Below, in pieces: positions 17,744 through 28,125 of a stretch of DNA of 64,000 nt; positions within the stretch are counted from its first letter, which is position 1; each line of letters opens with the position of its first letter. Both the position numbers and the translations under genes were made by a program. Source of the DNA: Stenotrophomonas maltophilia (GTDB lineage: Bacteria; Pseudomonadota; Gammaproteobacteria; Xanthomonadales; Xanthomonadaceae); contig NZ_CP015612.1 in NCBI RefSeq assembly GCF_002138415.1, forward strand, positions 1,466,001 to 1,530,000. The letters are read 5' to 3'. Under the pieces are notes generated by a model. The model ran no database searches and was not told the origin of the DNA. It worked only from the letters and a program-made list of their open reading frames with translations.

Positions 17744-17826
17744 GTGCCCGGGCGCAGCCCCACCCGGGCCTGGATGGCCGGTCGAACACCTTCCCACCCG
17801 TGAAATTCCCCAACAGGAGCTCCCCC

Positions 17827-19518
17827 ATGTGTTCGATCTTCGGAATCTTCGGCCTGCAGGCCGGTGACGATCTTCCTGCCCTGCGCCGCCATGCGCTGGA
17901 ACTGTCGCAGCGCCAGCGCCACCGTGGCCCGGACTGGAGCGGCGTGTACCTCGACGAAGGTGCGCTGCTGGTCCACGAGCGGCTGGCCATCGTCGACCCG
18001 GCCGGTGGTTCACAGCCGCTGCTGTCGGCCGATGGCCAGCTGGCGCTGGCGGTGAACGGCGAGATCTACAACCATCAGGCGTTGAAGGCGGCGCTGACCA
18101 CCGTCTATGACTTCCAGACCGGCTCGGACTGCGAGGTGATCAACGCGCTGTACCGCCAGGGCGGCTCGCCGGCGCAGTGGCTGGAGCAGCTCAATGGCAT
18201 CTTCGCCTTCGCGCTGTGGGATCGTGACAGTGGACGCGTGCTGGTGGCGCGCGACCCGGTCGGTGTGGTGCCGCTGTACTGGGGCCACGATGCCCAGGGG
18301 CGCCTGCGCGTGGCCTCGGAAATGAAAGCACTGGTCGATACCTGTGCCGACGTCGCGCAGTTCCCGCCGGGCCACTACTTCGACAGTGCCAGTGGTGAGC
18401 TGGTGCGCTACTACCAGCAACCGTGGCGCGACTATGCCGACGTACAGGGCCGCCAGGCCGATCTGGTCGAGCTGCGCCAGGCGTTCGAGCATGCGGTGGA
18501 ACGCCAGCTGATGAGCGATGTGCCATACGGCGTGCTGCTGTCCGGTGGCCTCGATTCATCGCTGGTGGCGGCAGTTGCCGCACGCTACGCGCGTCGCCGC
18601 ATCGAGGACGGTGGGCAGACCGAAGCCTGGTGGCCGCGTCTGCATTCGTTCGCGATCGGACTGAAGGGCTCGCCCGATCTGGCGGCTGCGGCGATCGCTG
18701 CCGAGGCACTCGGCACCGTGCATCACGGCTTCGAATACACCTTCGAGGAAGGCCTCGACGCGTTGCCGGAAGTGATCCGCCACATCGAATCCTACGACGT
18801 CACCACCATCCGCGCATCGACACCGATGTTCCTGCTGGCACGGCGGATCAAGGCCATGGGGGTGAAGATGGTGCTGTCCGGCGAGGGCAGCGATGAGATC
18901 TTCGGTGGCTACCTGTACTTCCACAAGGCGCCGGATGCACGTGAATTCCACGACGAGCTGGTGCGCAAGCTCGACGCGCTGCACAACTACGACTGCCTGC
19001 GTGCCAACAAGTCGATGATGGCCTGGGGCGTGGAGCCGCGCGTGCCGTTCCTCGATCGTGAGTTCCTCGATGTGGCGATGCGCTTCGATGCCGCGCACAA
19101 GATGGTCGGTGCCGGCTTTGGCGGGCGTCGCATCGAGAAGGCGGTGCTGCGCGAGGCGTTCGATGGCTACCTGCCGGACAGCATCCTGTGGCGGCAGAAG
19201 GAGCAGTTCAGCGATGGCGTCGGCTACGGCTGGATCGACGGGCTGAAGGCGCACACCGAGGCGCAGGTCAGTGATCGCGTGCTGGCGGCGGCCGACAAGC
19301 GCTTCCCGCACAACCCGCCGCAGACCAAGGAGGCGTACTACTACCGCCATCTGTTCGAGCAGTTCTTCCCGAGCCGCGCGGCCGCAGAGACCGTGCCGGG
19401 CGGCAAGTCGATCGCCTGTTCGTCGCCAGCGGCGATCGCCTGGGATGCCAGCTTCGCTGCGGCGGCCGATCCTTCCGGCCGCGCGATTGCCGGCGTGCAC
19501 GAGCAGGCGCTGGCCTGA
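17827..19518 (+). CDS. asnB: Asparagine synthetase B (glutamine-hydrolysing)
   Basis: A 563-residue enzyme that makes asparagine from aspartate, glutamine and ATP. The N-terminal glutaminase domain has Cys2 as nucleophile (MCSIFGIFG), RHRGPD and AVNGEIYNH. The synthetase domain has the PP-loop LLSGGLDSS at about residues 238-245, and SGEGSDEIFGGYLYF and PFLDREFLD follow. The ATG at 17827 has an AGGAG site. Upstream lie an Asn-rich leader peptide and an attenuator, so expression should rise when charged tRNA-Asn is scarce. A palindrome after the stop probably ends transcription. Confidence 0.97.
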   Translation: MCSIFGIFGLQAGDDLPALRRHALELSQRQRHRGPDWSGVYLDEGALLVHERLAIVDPAGGSQPLLSADGQLALAVNGEIYNHQALKAALTTVYDFQTGSDCEVINALYRQGGSPAQWLEQLNGIFAFALWDRDSGRVLVARDPVGVVPLYWGHDAQGRLRVASEMKALVDTCADVAQFPPGHYFDSASGELVRYYQQPWRDYADVQGRQADLVELRQAFEHAVERQLMSDVPYGVLLSGGLDSSLVAAVAARYARRRIEDGGQTEAWWPRLHSFAIGLKGSPDLAAAAIAAEALGTVHHGFEYTFEEGLDALPEVIRHIESYDVTTIRASTPMFLLARRIKAMGVKMVLSGEGSDEIFGGYLYFHKAPDAREFHDELVRKLDALHNYDCLRANKSMMAWGVEPRVPFLDREFLDVAMRFDAAHKMVGAGFGGRRIEKAVLREAFDGYLPDSILWRQKEQFSDGVGYGWIDGLKAHTEAQVSDRVLAAADKRFPHNPPQTKEAYYYRHLFEQFFPSRAAAETVPGGKSIACSSPAAIAWDASFAAAADPSGRAIAGVHEQALA

Positions 19519-19535
19519 CGCTGCAATGATGGGGG

Positions 19536-19565
19536 CAGATCCCTTTACTTTGGAAAAGGGATCTG
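19536..19565. terminator. Palindrome between convergent asnB and acylase genes
   Basis: An 11-bp stem (CAGATCCCTTT and complement, 19536-19546 and 19555-19565) with an 8-base loop. There is no T-run, but its location 18 bases after asnB and 11 bases before the end of the acylase gene suggests a shared bidirectional terminator. The arm sequence recurs in the larger repeat at 33236-33302. Confidence 0.5.
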
Positions 19566-19575
19566 ACTCTGGTCG

Positions 19576-21903
19576 TCAACGCGCAGGCACCAGCGTCATC
19601 GTGTGCTGCGCCTTGCCGGGCAGGAACGACGTCGGGCGCCCATGTACCCAGTCCTCGTGGCCGGCACCCCAGTACGGCGAGAGCGGATGCCCGCTCTGGC
19701 CACCGGGCATATGCACGATGCCGTCGCTTTCGTGGCCCGGCGAAACCACCATGCGTTCGGAGGCGCCGAAGTTGGGGGTCTGCACGCGCGGCATGTCGCG
19801 GTCTCCGGGCAGGGGATCGGCGGGCATGCACAGCCAGCGCTTGGCGATGTCCGGCAACGCCCGGGCGATGGGATGGCAGATGGCAGCGGTATTGCGCTCG
19901 CCCCAGCTGCGCTCGGCCAGCGGCCCCTGCTTGGCCAGCTCGCTCTCGGTACGGCGGGCGGCATCGATCAGCAGCGCGTCCCAGCTGTCGAAGGCGGGCG
20001 GCAGCAGATTGGCCGGACGCTCCTGCAGCATCGGCCAGGCCACGCCTTCCAGCTGCGCCAGGCGCGGGTCCAGATAGTCGTCGCTCAGTGCCGCGTTGGC
20101 CGGTGCCAGCAGTGCATCGGACAACGTCTCCATTACCTGCGTGCGGAATTCTCGCACCACCCGGTAGCTCACCGAACTGGCCGAGGCGCGCCCGCCCCAT
20201 TGATGGCTGACCTCTTTCAGACGCTTCAGCGCAGGGTCGTCACTGCGTTCGATGACGTCGTGCAGCAGGGCCCACCAGCGCTGCAGGAACACCGCGCGAT
20301 CATCGAGCTGGATTGCCAGCAGATCGTGTTCGTCGAAGCGTTCCTGGATCGCCAGCAGATCACGAATCTGCCGCGCACGGGCACCGAGGTCGTAACCGCC
20401 ATTGCCGACGGTGGCCAGTGCCTCGCCGTCGAGGACGCGACCGTTGGCGGTCCACAGGCGATGGTTGGGGGGATCGATCAGCGCGGGTGACGCGTCGCTG
20501 CGGATCGGCCAGGGTGCGCAGTGCTGGTTGTTGGCGGCCGTGAAGCCGGCCGGTGCACAGCCGGGGCCTCGGTCGGGGCGGGCGCCGATCAGGCGCCAGG
20601 CGATGCGTCCGCTGCGGTCGCCGACCACCAGGTTCTGTGCGGGAATTCCGGCGCGGTCGGCGAAGTGCAGGGCGCTGTCGAGGTCGCCGGCGCGGGCCAG
20701 GTCGCCGAAATCCAGGCGCACCGCGCCGGGCAGGTGTGCGACCCAGCGCAGGGCATCGCCGCTGCCATCGGCATGGGCATGCAGGATCGGACCCCAGTCG
20801 GTTTCGCGCACCGGGAACAGCACGTCGGCCTGGCCGGCCACTGCGATGCGCTCTTCATGCATCGTGACCGTGGCGTTGGCCGGTTCAGTGCGGTAATCGG
20901 CGGTGTCGATGTAACTGTTGGTGAAGCCCCAGGCCACGTGCCCGTTGCTTCCAACGATCACCGCCGGCAGGCCGGGCAGCGAGAAGCCGGTGACGTCGAC
21001 CTGGCCGCCGGCGGCCTGCGGGTCCGGATAGCGCAGGCGCACCCGGAACCACAGGCCAGGCGCGCGCAGGCCCAGGTGCATGTCGTCGGCAACGATCGCG
21101 CGGCCGTCGGCGGTGAGTGCACCGGCCACCGCGAAGTTGTTGCTGCCGATGACGTCGGCCTCTTCCTGCTCGGTGCCCGGTTTCCCCTTCAATGTGCGCA
21201 GGTCGAGCTGGCTGGCATCGGGCAGAGTGGCGTTGCCGGTCGGTTCGCCGAACAGCGGCGCATCCCATTCGGTGCCGTCGTGCGCGATCAGCGCGTACAG
21301 CGCCGCCGGCACCACCGCGCGGATGCGGCTGAGCGCAAGCTCGGTCTGGTTGTTCGGGTCCTGCAGGTCGGCGTACATGGCCAGACCGGTCAGTACGCTG
21401 TCGCTGGCCTGCCACGGTTGCGGTGACTGCCGCAGCAGCAGGTAGGCCCATGGGCGCACCGCGAGATCGGCCAGGCCTTCGTTGACGCCATCCACGTAGG
21501 CACGCACGGCATCGCCGTTGTCGCCCAATGCAGCGTCCAGGTGCGCTTCGGTGCGTGCGCGCAGGCGATGCACGCGCATGCGCTTGTCGGCATCGATGGC
21601 CTTGGGTCCGAACAGCGCCGACAGCTCACCGGCGGCACTGCGGCGCATCAGATCCATTTCGAAATAGCGTTCCTGCGCATGCACGCGGCCGAGTGCGCGC
21701 ATCGCGTCGGCCTGACTGCCGGCAGTGATGGTGACCACGCCCAGCGCATCGCGCTCGATGGTGACCGGCTTGGCCAGGCCCGGCAGCGCATGCTCGCCGT
21801 CCAGGTCGGCCAGGCTGCCGCGCAGCAGCAGCCACAGGACCAGTGCGGTGACCAGCACGATGGCGATCAACACGCCCAGCACCCAACGCCATGTACGTCG
21901 CAT
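19576..21903 (-). CDS. Penicillin acylase family protein (possible AHL acylase)
   Basis: A 775-residue Ntn hydrolase of the penicillin/acyl-homoserine-lactone acylase family. The N-terminus has a basic start and one membrane segment or uncleaved signal (VLGVLIAIVLVTALVLWLLL), placing the enzyme in the periplasm. The alpha chain carries LGVVTITAGSQADAMRALGRVHAQERYFEMDLMRR. The proenzyme would be cut before the nucleophile Ser254 in VIGSNNFAVAG, and the beta chain has LPGLPAVIVGSNGHVAWGFTN. Members hydrolyse beta-lactam side chains or quorum signals; the substrate cannot be read from sequence. The ATG at 21903 has an AAAGGA ribosome binding site. Confidence 0.9.
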   Translation of the reverse strand: MRRTWRWVLGVLIAIVLVTALVLWLLLRGSLADLDGEHALPGLAKPVTIERDALGVVTITAGSQADAMRALGRVHAQERYFEMDLMRRSAAGELSALFGPKAIDADKRMRVHRLRARTEAHLDAALGDNGDAVRAYVDGVNEGLADLAVRPWAYLLLRQSPQPWQASDSVLTGLAMYADLQDPNNQTELALSRIRAVVPAALYALIAHDGTEWDAPLFGEPTGNATLPDASQLDLRTLKGKPGTEQEEADVIGSNNFAVAGALTADGRAIVADDMHLGLRAPGLWFRVRLRYPDPQAAGGQVDVTGFSLPGLPAVIVGSNGHVAWGFTNSYIDTADYRTEPANATVTMHEERIAVAGQADVLFPVRETDWGPILHAHADGSGDALRWVAHLPGAVRLDFGDLARAGDLDSALHFADRAGIPAQNLVVGDRSGRIAWRLIGARPDRGPGCAPAGFTAANNQHCAPWPIRSDASPALIDPPNHRLWTANGRVLDGEALATVGNGGYDLGARARQIRDLLAIQERFDEHDLLAIQLDDRAVFLQRWWALLHDVIERSDDPALKRLKEVSHQWGGRASASSVSYRVVREFRTQVMETLSDALLAPANAALSDDYLDPRLAQLEGVAWPMLQERPANLLPPAFDSWDALLIDAARRTESELAKQGPLAERSWGERNTAAICHPIARALPDIAKRWLCMPADPLPGDRDMPRVQTPNFGASERMVVSPGHESDGIVHMPGGQSGHPLSPYWGAGHEDWVHGRPTSFLPGKAQHTMTLVPAR

Positions 21904-22027
21904 CGCACGTCCTTTCCGAACTCGTGGGCCGATTGTAGCCGCAGGCGCAACTGCGACTGATTCCGATTAGATCACCGTATTTTGAAATGCGGCACCCTAT
22001 GTCACATCGATTCACAGGAGCCCCCCC

Positions 22028-22516
22028 ATGAAAGGCAACCCGGACGTCATCGCCTGCCTGAAGGAACTGCTGCGCGGCGAGCTTGCTGCCCGCGACCAGT
22101 ACTTCATCCATTCCCGCCGCTACGAGGACCAGGGCCTGTTCGCGCTGTACGAACGCCTGAACCACGAGATGGAAGAGGAAACCCAGCACGCCGACGCGCT
22201 GCTGCGCCGGATCCTGTTCCTCGGCGGCGACCCGGACATGCGCCCGCATGCCACCGAGCCGGGCAAGACCGTGGAAGAGATGCTGCAGAAGGATCTCGAC
22301 ACTGAATACGCGGTTCGGAACAATCTCGCCGCCGGCATGAAGCTGTGCGAAGAGAACGGCGACTACGTGAGCCGCGACATCCTGCTGGCGCAGCTGAAGG
22401 ACACCGAGGAAGACCATGCCTGGTGGCTGGAGCAGCAGCTGGGCCTGATCAAGCGCATCGGCCTGGAGCTGTATCAGCTGAGCAAGATCGACGGCAACGG
22501 CGCCCCGGCGCATTGA
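22028..22516 (+). CDS. Bacterioferritin-like protein lacking the haem-ligand Met
   Basis: A 162-residue four-helix ferritin of the bacterioferritin family. It aligns without gaps to E. coli Bfr over the first 65 residues and keeps the ferroxidase ligands Glu18, Glu51 and His54, then a Glu near 93 and EEDH (Glu and His) near 125-130. Residue 52, the Met that binds haem between subunits in Bfr, is Thr here (EEETQHAD). It should therefore oxidise and store iron but may be haem-free, or pair with another haem-binding subunit encoded elsewhere. It starts at ATG 22028 in a single-gene unit. Confidence 0.9.
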   Translation: MKGNPDVIACLKELLRGELAARDQYFIHSRRYEDQGLFALYERLNHEMEEETQHADALLRRILFLGGDPDMRPHATEPGKTVEEMLQKDLDTEYAVRNNLAAGMKLCEENGDYVSRDILLAQLKDTEEDHAWWLEQQLGLIKRIGLELYQLSKIDGNGAPAH

Positions 22517-22822
22517 GCCGCAGGTAGCGCTGGGCCATGCCCGGCGACTACGCGGTAGGGCCGACCGCTGGTCGGCTGTCTTTTGAAGAGCAGCCGACCA
22601 GCGGTCGGCTCTACCAGACGCATAGCGTTCTGTCGCCCGCCAGCACCGGAGCACCGCCAGCCAGCTTTCGCCAGCCAGCCGCTCCACCGCCCGCCAGCCG
22701 ACAACGAAAAAGCCGGGGCATGCCCCGGCTTTTTCGTGTCTGATCTCCGGCAAAGCGTGTCAACCAAGGTTGACACCCACCTCAACCAAGGTTGACACCC
22801 ACCAGGAGCAGGGCCGCGGCCC
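22517..22822. repeat. Repeat-rich intergenic region between bfr-like gene and parC
   Basis: No gene is visible. The region holds a GTAG palindrome (22524-22551, imperfect CGCTGGG/CCCGGCG arms), an inverted pair of GTAG repeats (22555-22614, GCCGACCGCTGGTCGGC and the reverse copy), a terminator at 22705-22736, and two tandem copies of a 22-base unit containing TCAACCAAGGTTGA (22760-22803). Confidence 0.75.
22705..22736. terminator. Bidirectional intrinsic terminator
   Basis: A perfect palindrome with a 16-base arm (CGAAAAAGCCGGGGCA and its complement) has A-run and T-run flanks, so it can terminate both the bacterioferritin-like gene (plus) and parC (minus). Confidence 0.85.
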
Positions 22823-25066
<2,244 letters not shown>

Positions 25067-25126
25067 GCGGCGTTGTTACCTGTTGTCGGGAGGCGGCGAC
25101 GGTGGTCGCCGCTCGCAATCCTGTGA

Positions 25127-26005
25127 TTATCCGGATGCGGCGGGGGATGCCAAGCCACGTGCAGGGTCCAGGCCGGTTTCCAGGCCATGCCCGGCCCGTG
25201 CCAGGTAGCGCCCCGGCGGCAGCCCGAAGTGGCGGCGGAACACGGTGACGAAGGCGCTGGCGCTGCTGAAACCCAGTGCATGGGCGATATCGGCCACGCT
25301 GCGGCCTTCGGTCAGCTGGCGCAGGGCCTCGGACAGGCGGGCCTGCTGCCGCCACTGGGCGAAGCTGAGGGTGGTCTCGTCGCGGAAATGACGGGTCAGG
25401 CTGCGCGGCGAGAGGCCAGCCCAATGCGCCCATTCGGCCAGGCTGCGCTCGTCGGACGGGTCGGCCAGCAGCTGCGAGGCGATCTTCAGCAGGCGCCGGT
25501 CGTGCGGCATCGGCAGGTGCATGCGCTGGCGCGGCGCGGTGCGGATCTCGTCCAGCAGCACCTCGATGATGTGCTGGCGCTCGGGCGTGGTGTCATAGCC
25601 CAGCGGCCATTCGCAGATGCGGTCGGCCAGCGCCTGCGCCAGCTTGGACAGGCCCAGTACGCAGGGATCGGCGGGCAGGGTGGCGCAGGCCGGCGCGGCC
25701 AGTGCCATGCCCCAACCGCGCAGCGGACCATCCAGGGTCACCGTATGCGGCTCCAGCGGCGGCATCCAGCCGGCCGAGCCCGGCGCCAGTGACCAGGTGC
25801 CGTGCGAGGTGCGGGTGGTCAACAGGCCGCGCTCCACGCAGATCAACTGCGCGCGCTGGTGATGATGCCAGTCCACTTCTCGGACCAATCCCTGCGGGCT
25901 GTCGAAGCGGAAGGCGACAACCGGTGGCCCGTCATTGCGCTCGAACCAATCCAGTGCGTCATCCCTGAGCAGGCGCTTGGAAGGGGGAATTTCTGCCTTG
26001 TTCAT
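25127..26005 (-). CDS. AraC-family transcriptional regulator
   Basis: A 292-residue regulator with an N-terminal cupin-like sensor (VDWHHHQRAQLICVERGLLTTRT then PGSAGWMPPLEPHTV) and a C-terminal double helix-turn-helix (RSLAEWAHWAGLSPRSLTRHFRDETTLSFAQWRQQ, ADIAHALGFSSASAFVTVFRRHFG). Two adjacent ATG codons occur; 26005 has better spacing to GCGGA, while 26008 is possible. It is divergent from emrR, and a direct repeat just upstream of it (26015-26047) may be its own operator. Whether it also acts on the emr pump is unknown. Confidence 0.88.
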   Translation of the reverse strand: MNKAEIPPSKRLLRDDALDWFERNDGPPVVAFRFDSPQGLVREVDWHHHQRAQLICVERGLLTTRTSHGTWSLAPGSAGWMPPLEPHTVTLDGPLRGWGMALAAPACATLPADPCVLGLSKLAQALADRICEWPLGYDTTPERQHIIEVLLDEIRTAPRQRMHLPMPHDRRLLKIASQLLADPSDERSLAEWAHWAGLSPRSLTRHFRDETTLSFAQWRQQARLSEALRQLTEGRSVADIAHALGFSSASAFVTVFRRHFGLPPGRYLARAGHGLETGLDPARGLASPAASG

Positions 26006-26014
26006 CATATCCGC

Positions 26015-26047
26015 TGGCTGAAATGTGACATCCATTGGCTGAATTGT
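26015..26047. promoter_or_regulatory. Direct repeat upstream of the AraC-type gene
   Basis: TGGCTGAAATGT (26015-26026) and TGGCTGAATTGT (26036-26047) differ at one base and are 21 bases apart, two helical turns. AraC-family proteins commonly bind such direct half-sites on one DNA face. It is a candidate operator; binding is inferred. Confidence 0.45.
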
Positions 26048-26134
26048 ACTACCGGGCCACCTGACCAGATCATTAAGGTAGGCGCCTTCACTGATCCAGC
26101 CCGCTGCTGCAACACAGCATTCGATGCCAGATCG

Positions 26135-26156
26135 AATATTTCCATTGAGAAATATT
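26135..26156. promoter_or_regulatory. Inverted repeat, candidate EmrR operator
   Basis: AATATTTC (26135-26142), a 6-base spacer, and the exact complement GAAATATT (26149-26156) lie 25 bases before the emrR ATG in an AT-rich patch of otherwise GC-rich DNA. MarR-family dimers bind palindromes of this size, and autoregulation is usual for emrR-type genes. Confidence 0.55.
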
Positions 26157-26180
26157 TTTTTTGGAAGAGAATGCTCCCCC

Positions 26181-26624
26181 ATGATCTGTCCTGCAACCAC
26201 TCCCCCCAGCTTCGGCCTGCTGCTGCGCCAGGTGCGCGACGGCCTGGTCCGCCAGCTCGATGCGTCCATGGCCGAAGAAGATCTGGGTATCGGCTTCACC
26301 CATTACATCGGGCTGAAGGTGCTTTCGAACATGGCCCCGTGTACCGCCAACGAACTGGCCCAGGCCATCGACCAGGTGCCCAGCGCGGTGACCCGCCTGC
26401 TGGACAAGCTGGAAGCGCTGGGCTGCGTGCGCCGCGAGCCACATGCACAGGACCGGCGTGCGCTGCAGATCGTGCTGACCGATGAAGGTCGCGCGCTGTG
26501 GGCACGGCTGAAGCTGCGCGGCGACGCGGTGATGGATTACGCCCTACGCGATCTTTCCGCCGATGAGCGCACGCTGCTGCTGTCCCTCCTTACCCGAATC
26601 CGCGATTCACTGACGACCCCATGA
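26181..26624 (+). CDS. emrR: MarR-family repressor of the EmrCAB pump
   Basis: A 147-residue winged-helix regulator. The DNA-binding region reads CTANELAQAIDQVPSAVTRLLDKLEALGCVRREPHAQDRRALQIVLTDEG without gaps against the family. I chose the ATG at 26181, preceded by GGAAGAGA; the frame opens earlier but that part covers the operator palindrome. Its stop overlaps the emrC start, so it heads emrR-emrC-emrA-emrB. An emrRCAB operon with a MarR repressor is known in S. maltophilia, where the pump exports hydrophobic antimicrobials. Confidence 0.88.
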   Translation: MICPATTPPSFGLLLRQVRDGLVRQLDASMAEEDLGIGFTHYIGLKVLSNMAPCTANELAQAIDQVPSAVTRLLDKLEALGCVRREPHAQDRRALQIVLTDEGRALWARLKLRGDAVMDYALRDLSADERTLLLSLLTRIRDSLTTP

Positions 26625-28114
26625 ACCCGATCCCGCATTCCACTCTCCGCCGGTCCGGGCGCGCGCTGCTGGTATCAGCGCTGGCCCTGGCCCTGGCCGC
26701 CTGCGCCAGCAGTCGTGGCCTCAACCCGCAGGGCCATGTGCTCGATGTGGACAGCCTGCACAGCGAACGCACCCTGGCCGATACCGACCTGAGCGCCACC
26801 GGTTTCCCGGCGCAGGATTGGTGGAAGGCACTGGGCGATGCGCAGCTGGACGCGCTGATTGCCGAGGGCCTGGCTGGCCACCCGAGCCTGGATGCCGCCG
26901 ATGCGCGCCTGCGTCAGGCCCAGGCCCAGGTCGGCACCGCACGCGCCGATGAGCTGCCCAGCCTGTCGGTGTCCGGTGGCTACACCGGCCTGCGCCTGCC
27001 CGAGTCGATGGTCGGCAGTGAAATGGGCGGTCGCTATGGCGGCAGCAGCCAGGTTGCCTTCGATTTCAGCTACGGCGTCGATCTGTGGGGCGGCAAGCGC
27101 GCTGCCTGGGAAGCGGCGGTGGATGGCGCGCATGCCGCCACTGTTGAAGCGCAGGCCGCGCGCCTGAACCTGTCCACCGGCATTGCGCAGGCCTATGCCG
27201 ACCTGGCCTATGCGTGGCAGCTCAACGACGTGGCCGAGGAAGAGCTGACCCGCTCGCAGAAGTCGTTGCAGTTGACCCGCCAGCGTCGCGGCGCCGGCAT
27301 CGACAGCGATCTGCAGGTGCGCCAGGCCGAGGCCCGCGTGCCGGCCGCGCAGCAGCAGGTGCTGGCCGCGCAGCAGCGCATTGACGCCGCCCGCACGGCG
27401 CTGGCCGCACTGGTTGGCAAGGGCCCGGACCGTGGCCTGTCGATCCAGCGTCCGCAGCCGTTGAACCCGATGGCGCTGCAGCTGCCGGGCGTGATGCCCA
27501 GCGAACTGCTCGGCCGCCGCCCCGACATCGTCGCTGCACGCTGGCGCGTGGAAGCGGCGGACAAGCAGATCAAGGTTGCCAAGACCAAGTTCTACCCGAG
27601 CTTCAACCTGACCGCGCTGGCCGGCGTGGTCGCCCCGAACGTGGGTGACCTGCTGAAGAGCAGTTCCACCTTCGCCTACATCGGCCCGGCGCTGAGCCTG
27701 CCGATCTTCGAAGGCGGCAAGCTGCGCGCCAACCTGGCCAACACCGATGCGCAGTACGACCTGGCGGTGGCCAACTACAACCAGGCCGTGCTCGATGCGC
27801 TGCGCGACGTGGCCGACCAGGTCAACGCGGTGCGCTCGCTGGCGCAGCAGGCGCACGCGCAGCAGCAGGCCGTGGACACCGCACGCTCGGCCTTCGACCT
27901 GGCCCAGCAGCGCTACCGCGCCGGCATCGGCAGCTACCTGGACGTGCTGACCGCGCAGTCCACCCTGCTGCAGTCGCAGCAGCAGCTGGCCGGCCTGCAG
28001 TCGCAGCAGGTGCAGACCTCGGTGCGCCTGAGCAAGGCGCTGGGTGGTGGTTTCCAGCCCGCTGACGCCGACCGCGCACCGATCGCCTCCCATTCCGATT
28101 CCTCGCATTCCTGA
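26621..28114 (+). CDS. emrC: Outer membrane efflux lipoprotein EmrC (NodT family)
   Basis: A 497-residue TolC-like outer membrane channel of the NodT type. The lipobox is LALAACASS (Cys near 27). Two repeats of the outer membrane efflux domain are seen, ending in the typical RYRAGIGSYLDVLTAQSTLLQSQQQLA block, and an earlier DLWGGKRAAWEAAVDGAHA segment. It would form the exit duct for the EmrAB transporter. ATGA overlap with emrR indicates translational coupling. It is paralogous to the MacC-like protein at 37538-38980. Confidence 0.9.
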   Translation: MNPIPHSTLRRSGRALLVSALALALAACASSRGLNPQGHVLDVDSLHSERTLADTDLSATGFPAQDWWKALGDAQLDALIAEGLAGHPSLDAADARLRQAQAQVGTARADELPSLSVSGGYTGLRLPESMVGSEMGGRYGGSSQVAFDFSYGVDLWGGKRAAWEAAVDGAHAATVEAQAARLNLSTGIAQAYADLAYAWQLNDVAEEELTRSQKSLQLTRQRRGAGIDSDLQVRQAEARVPAAQQQVLAAQQRIDAARTALAALVGKGPDRGLSIQRPQPLNPMALQLPGVMPSELLGRRPDIVAARWRVEAADKQIKVAKTKFYPSFNLTALAGVVAPNVGDLLKSSSTFAYIGPALSLPIFEGGKLRANLANTDAQYDLAVANYNQAVLDALRDVADQVNAVRSLAQQAHAQQQAVDTARSAFDLAQQRYRAGIGSYLDVLTAQSTLLQSQQQLAGLQSQQVQTSVRLSKALGGGFQPADADRAPIASHSDSSHS

Positions 28115-28125
28115 AGACCTCCGCC

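Noticed and set aside
22760..22803. Possible CRISPR array
   Set aside because: Only two adjacent copies of a short palindromic unit with no spacers; no cas genes in the window.
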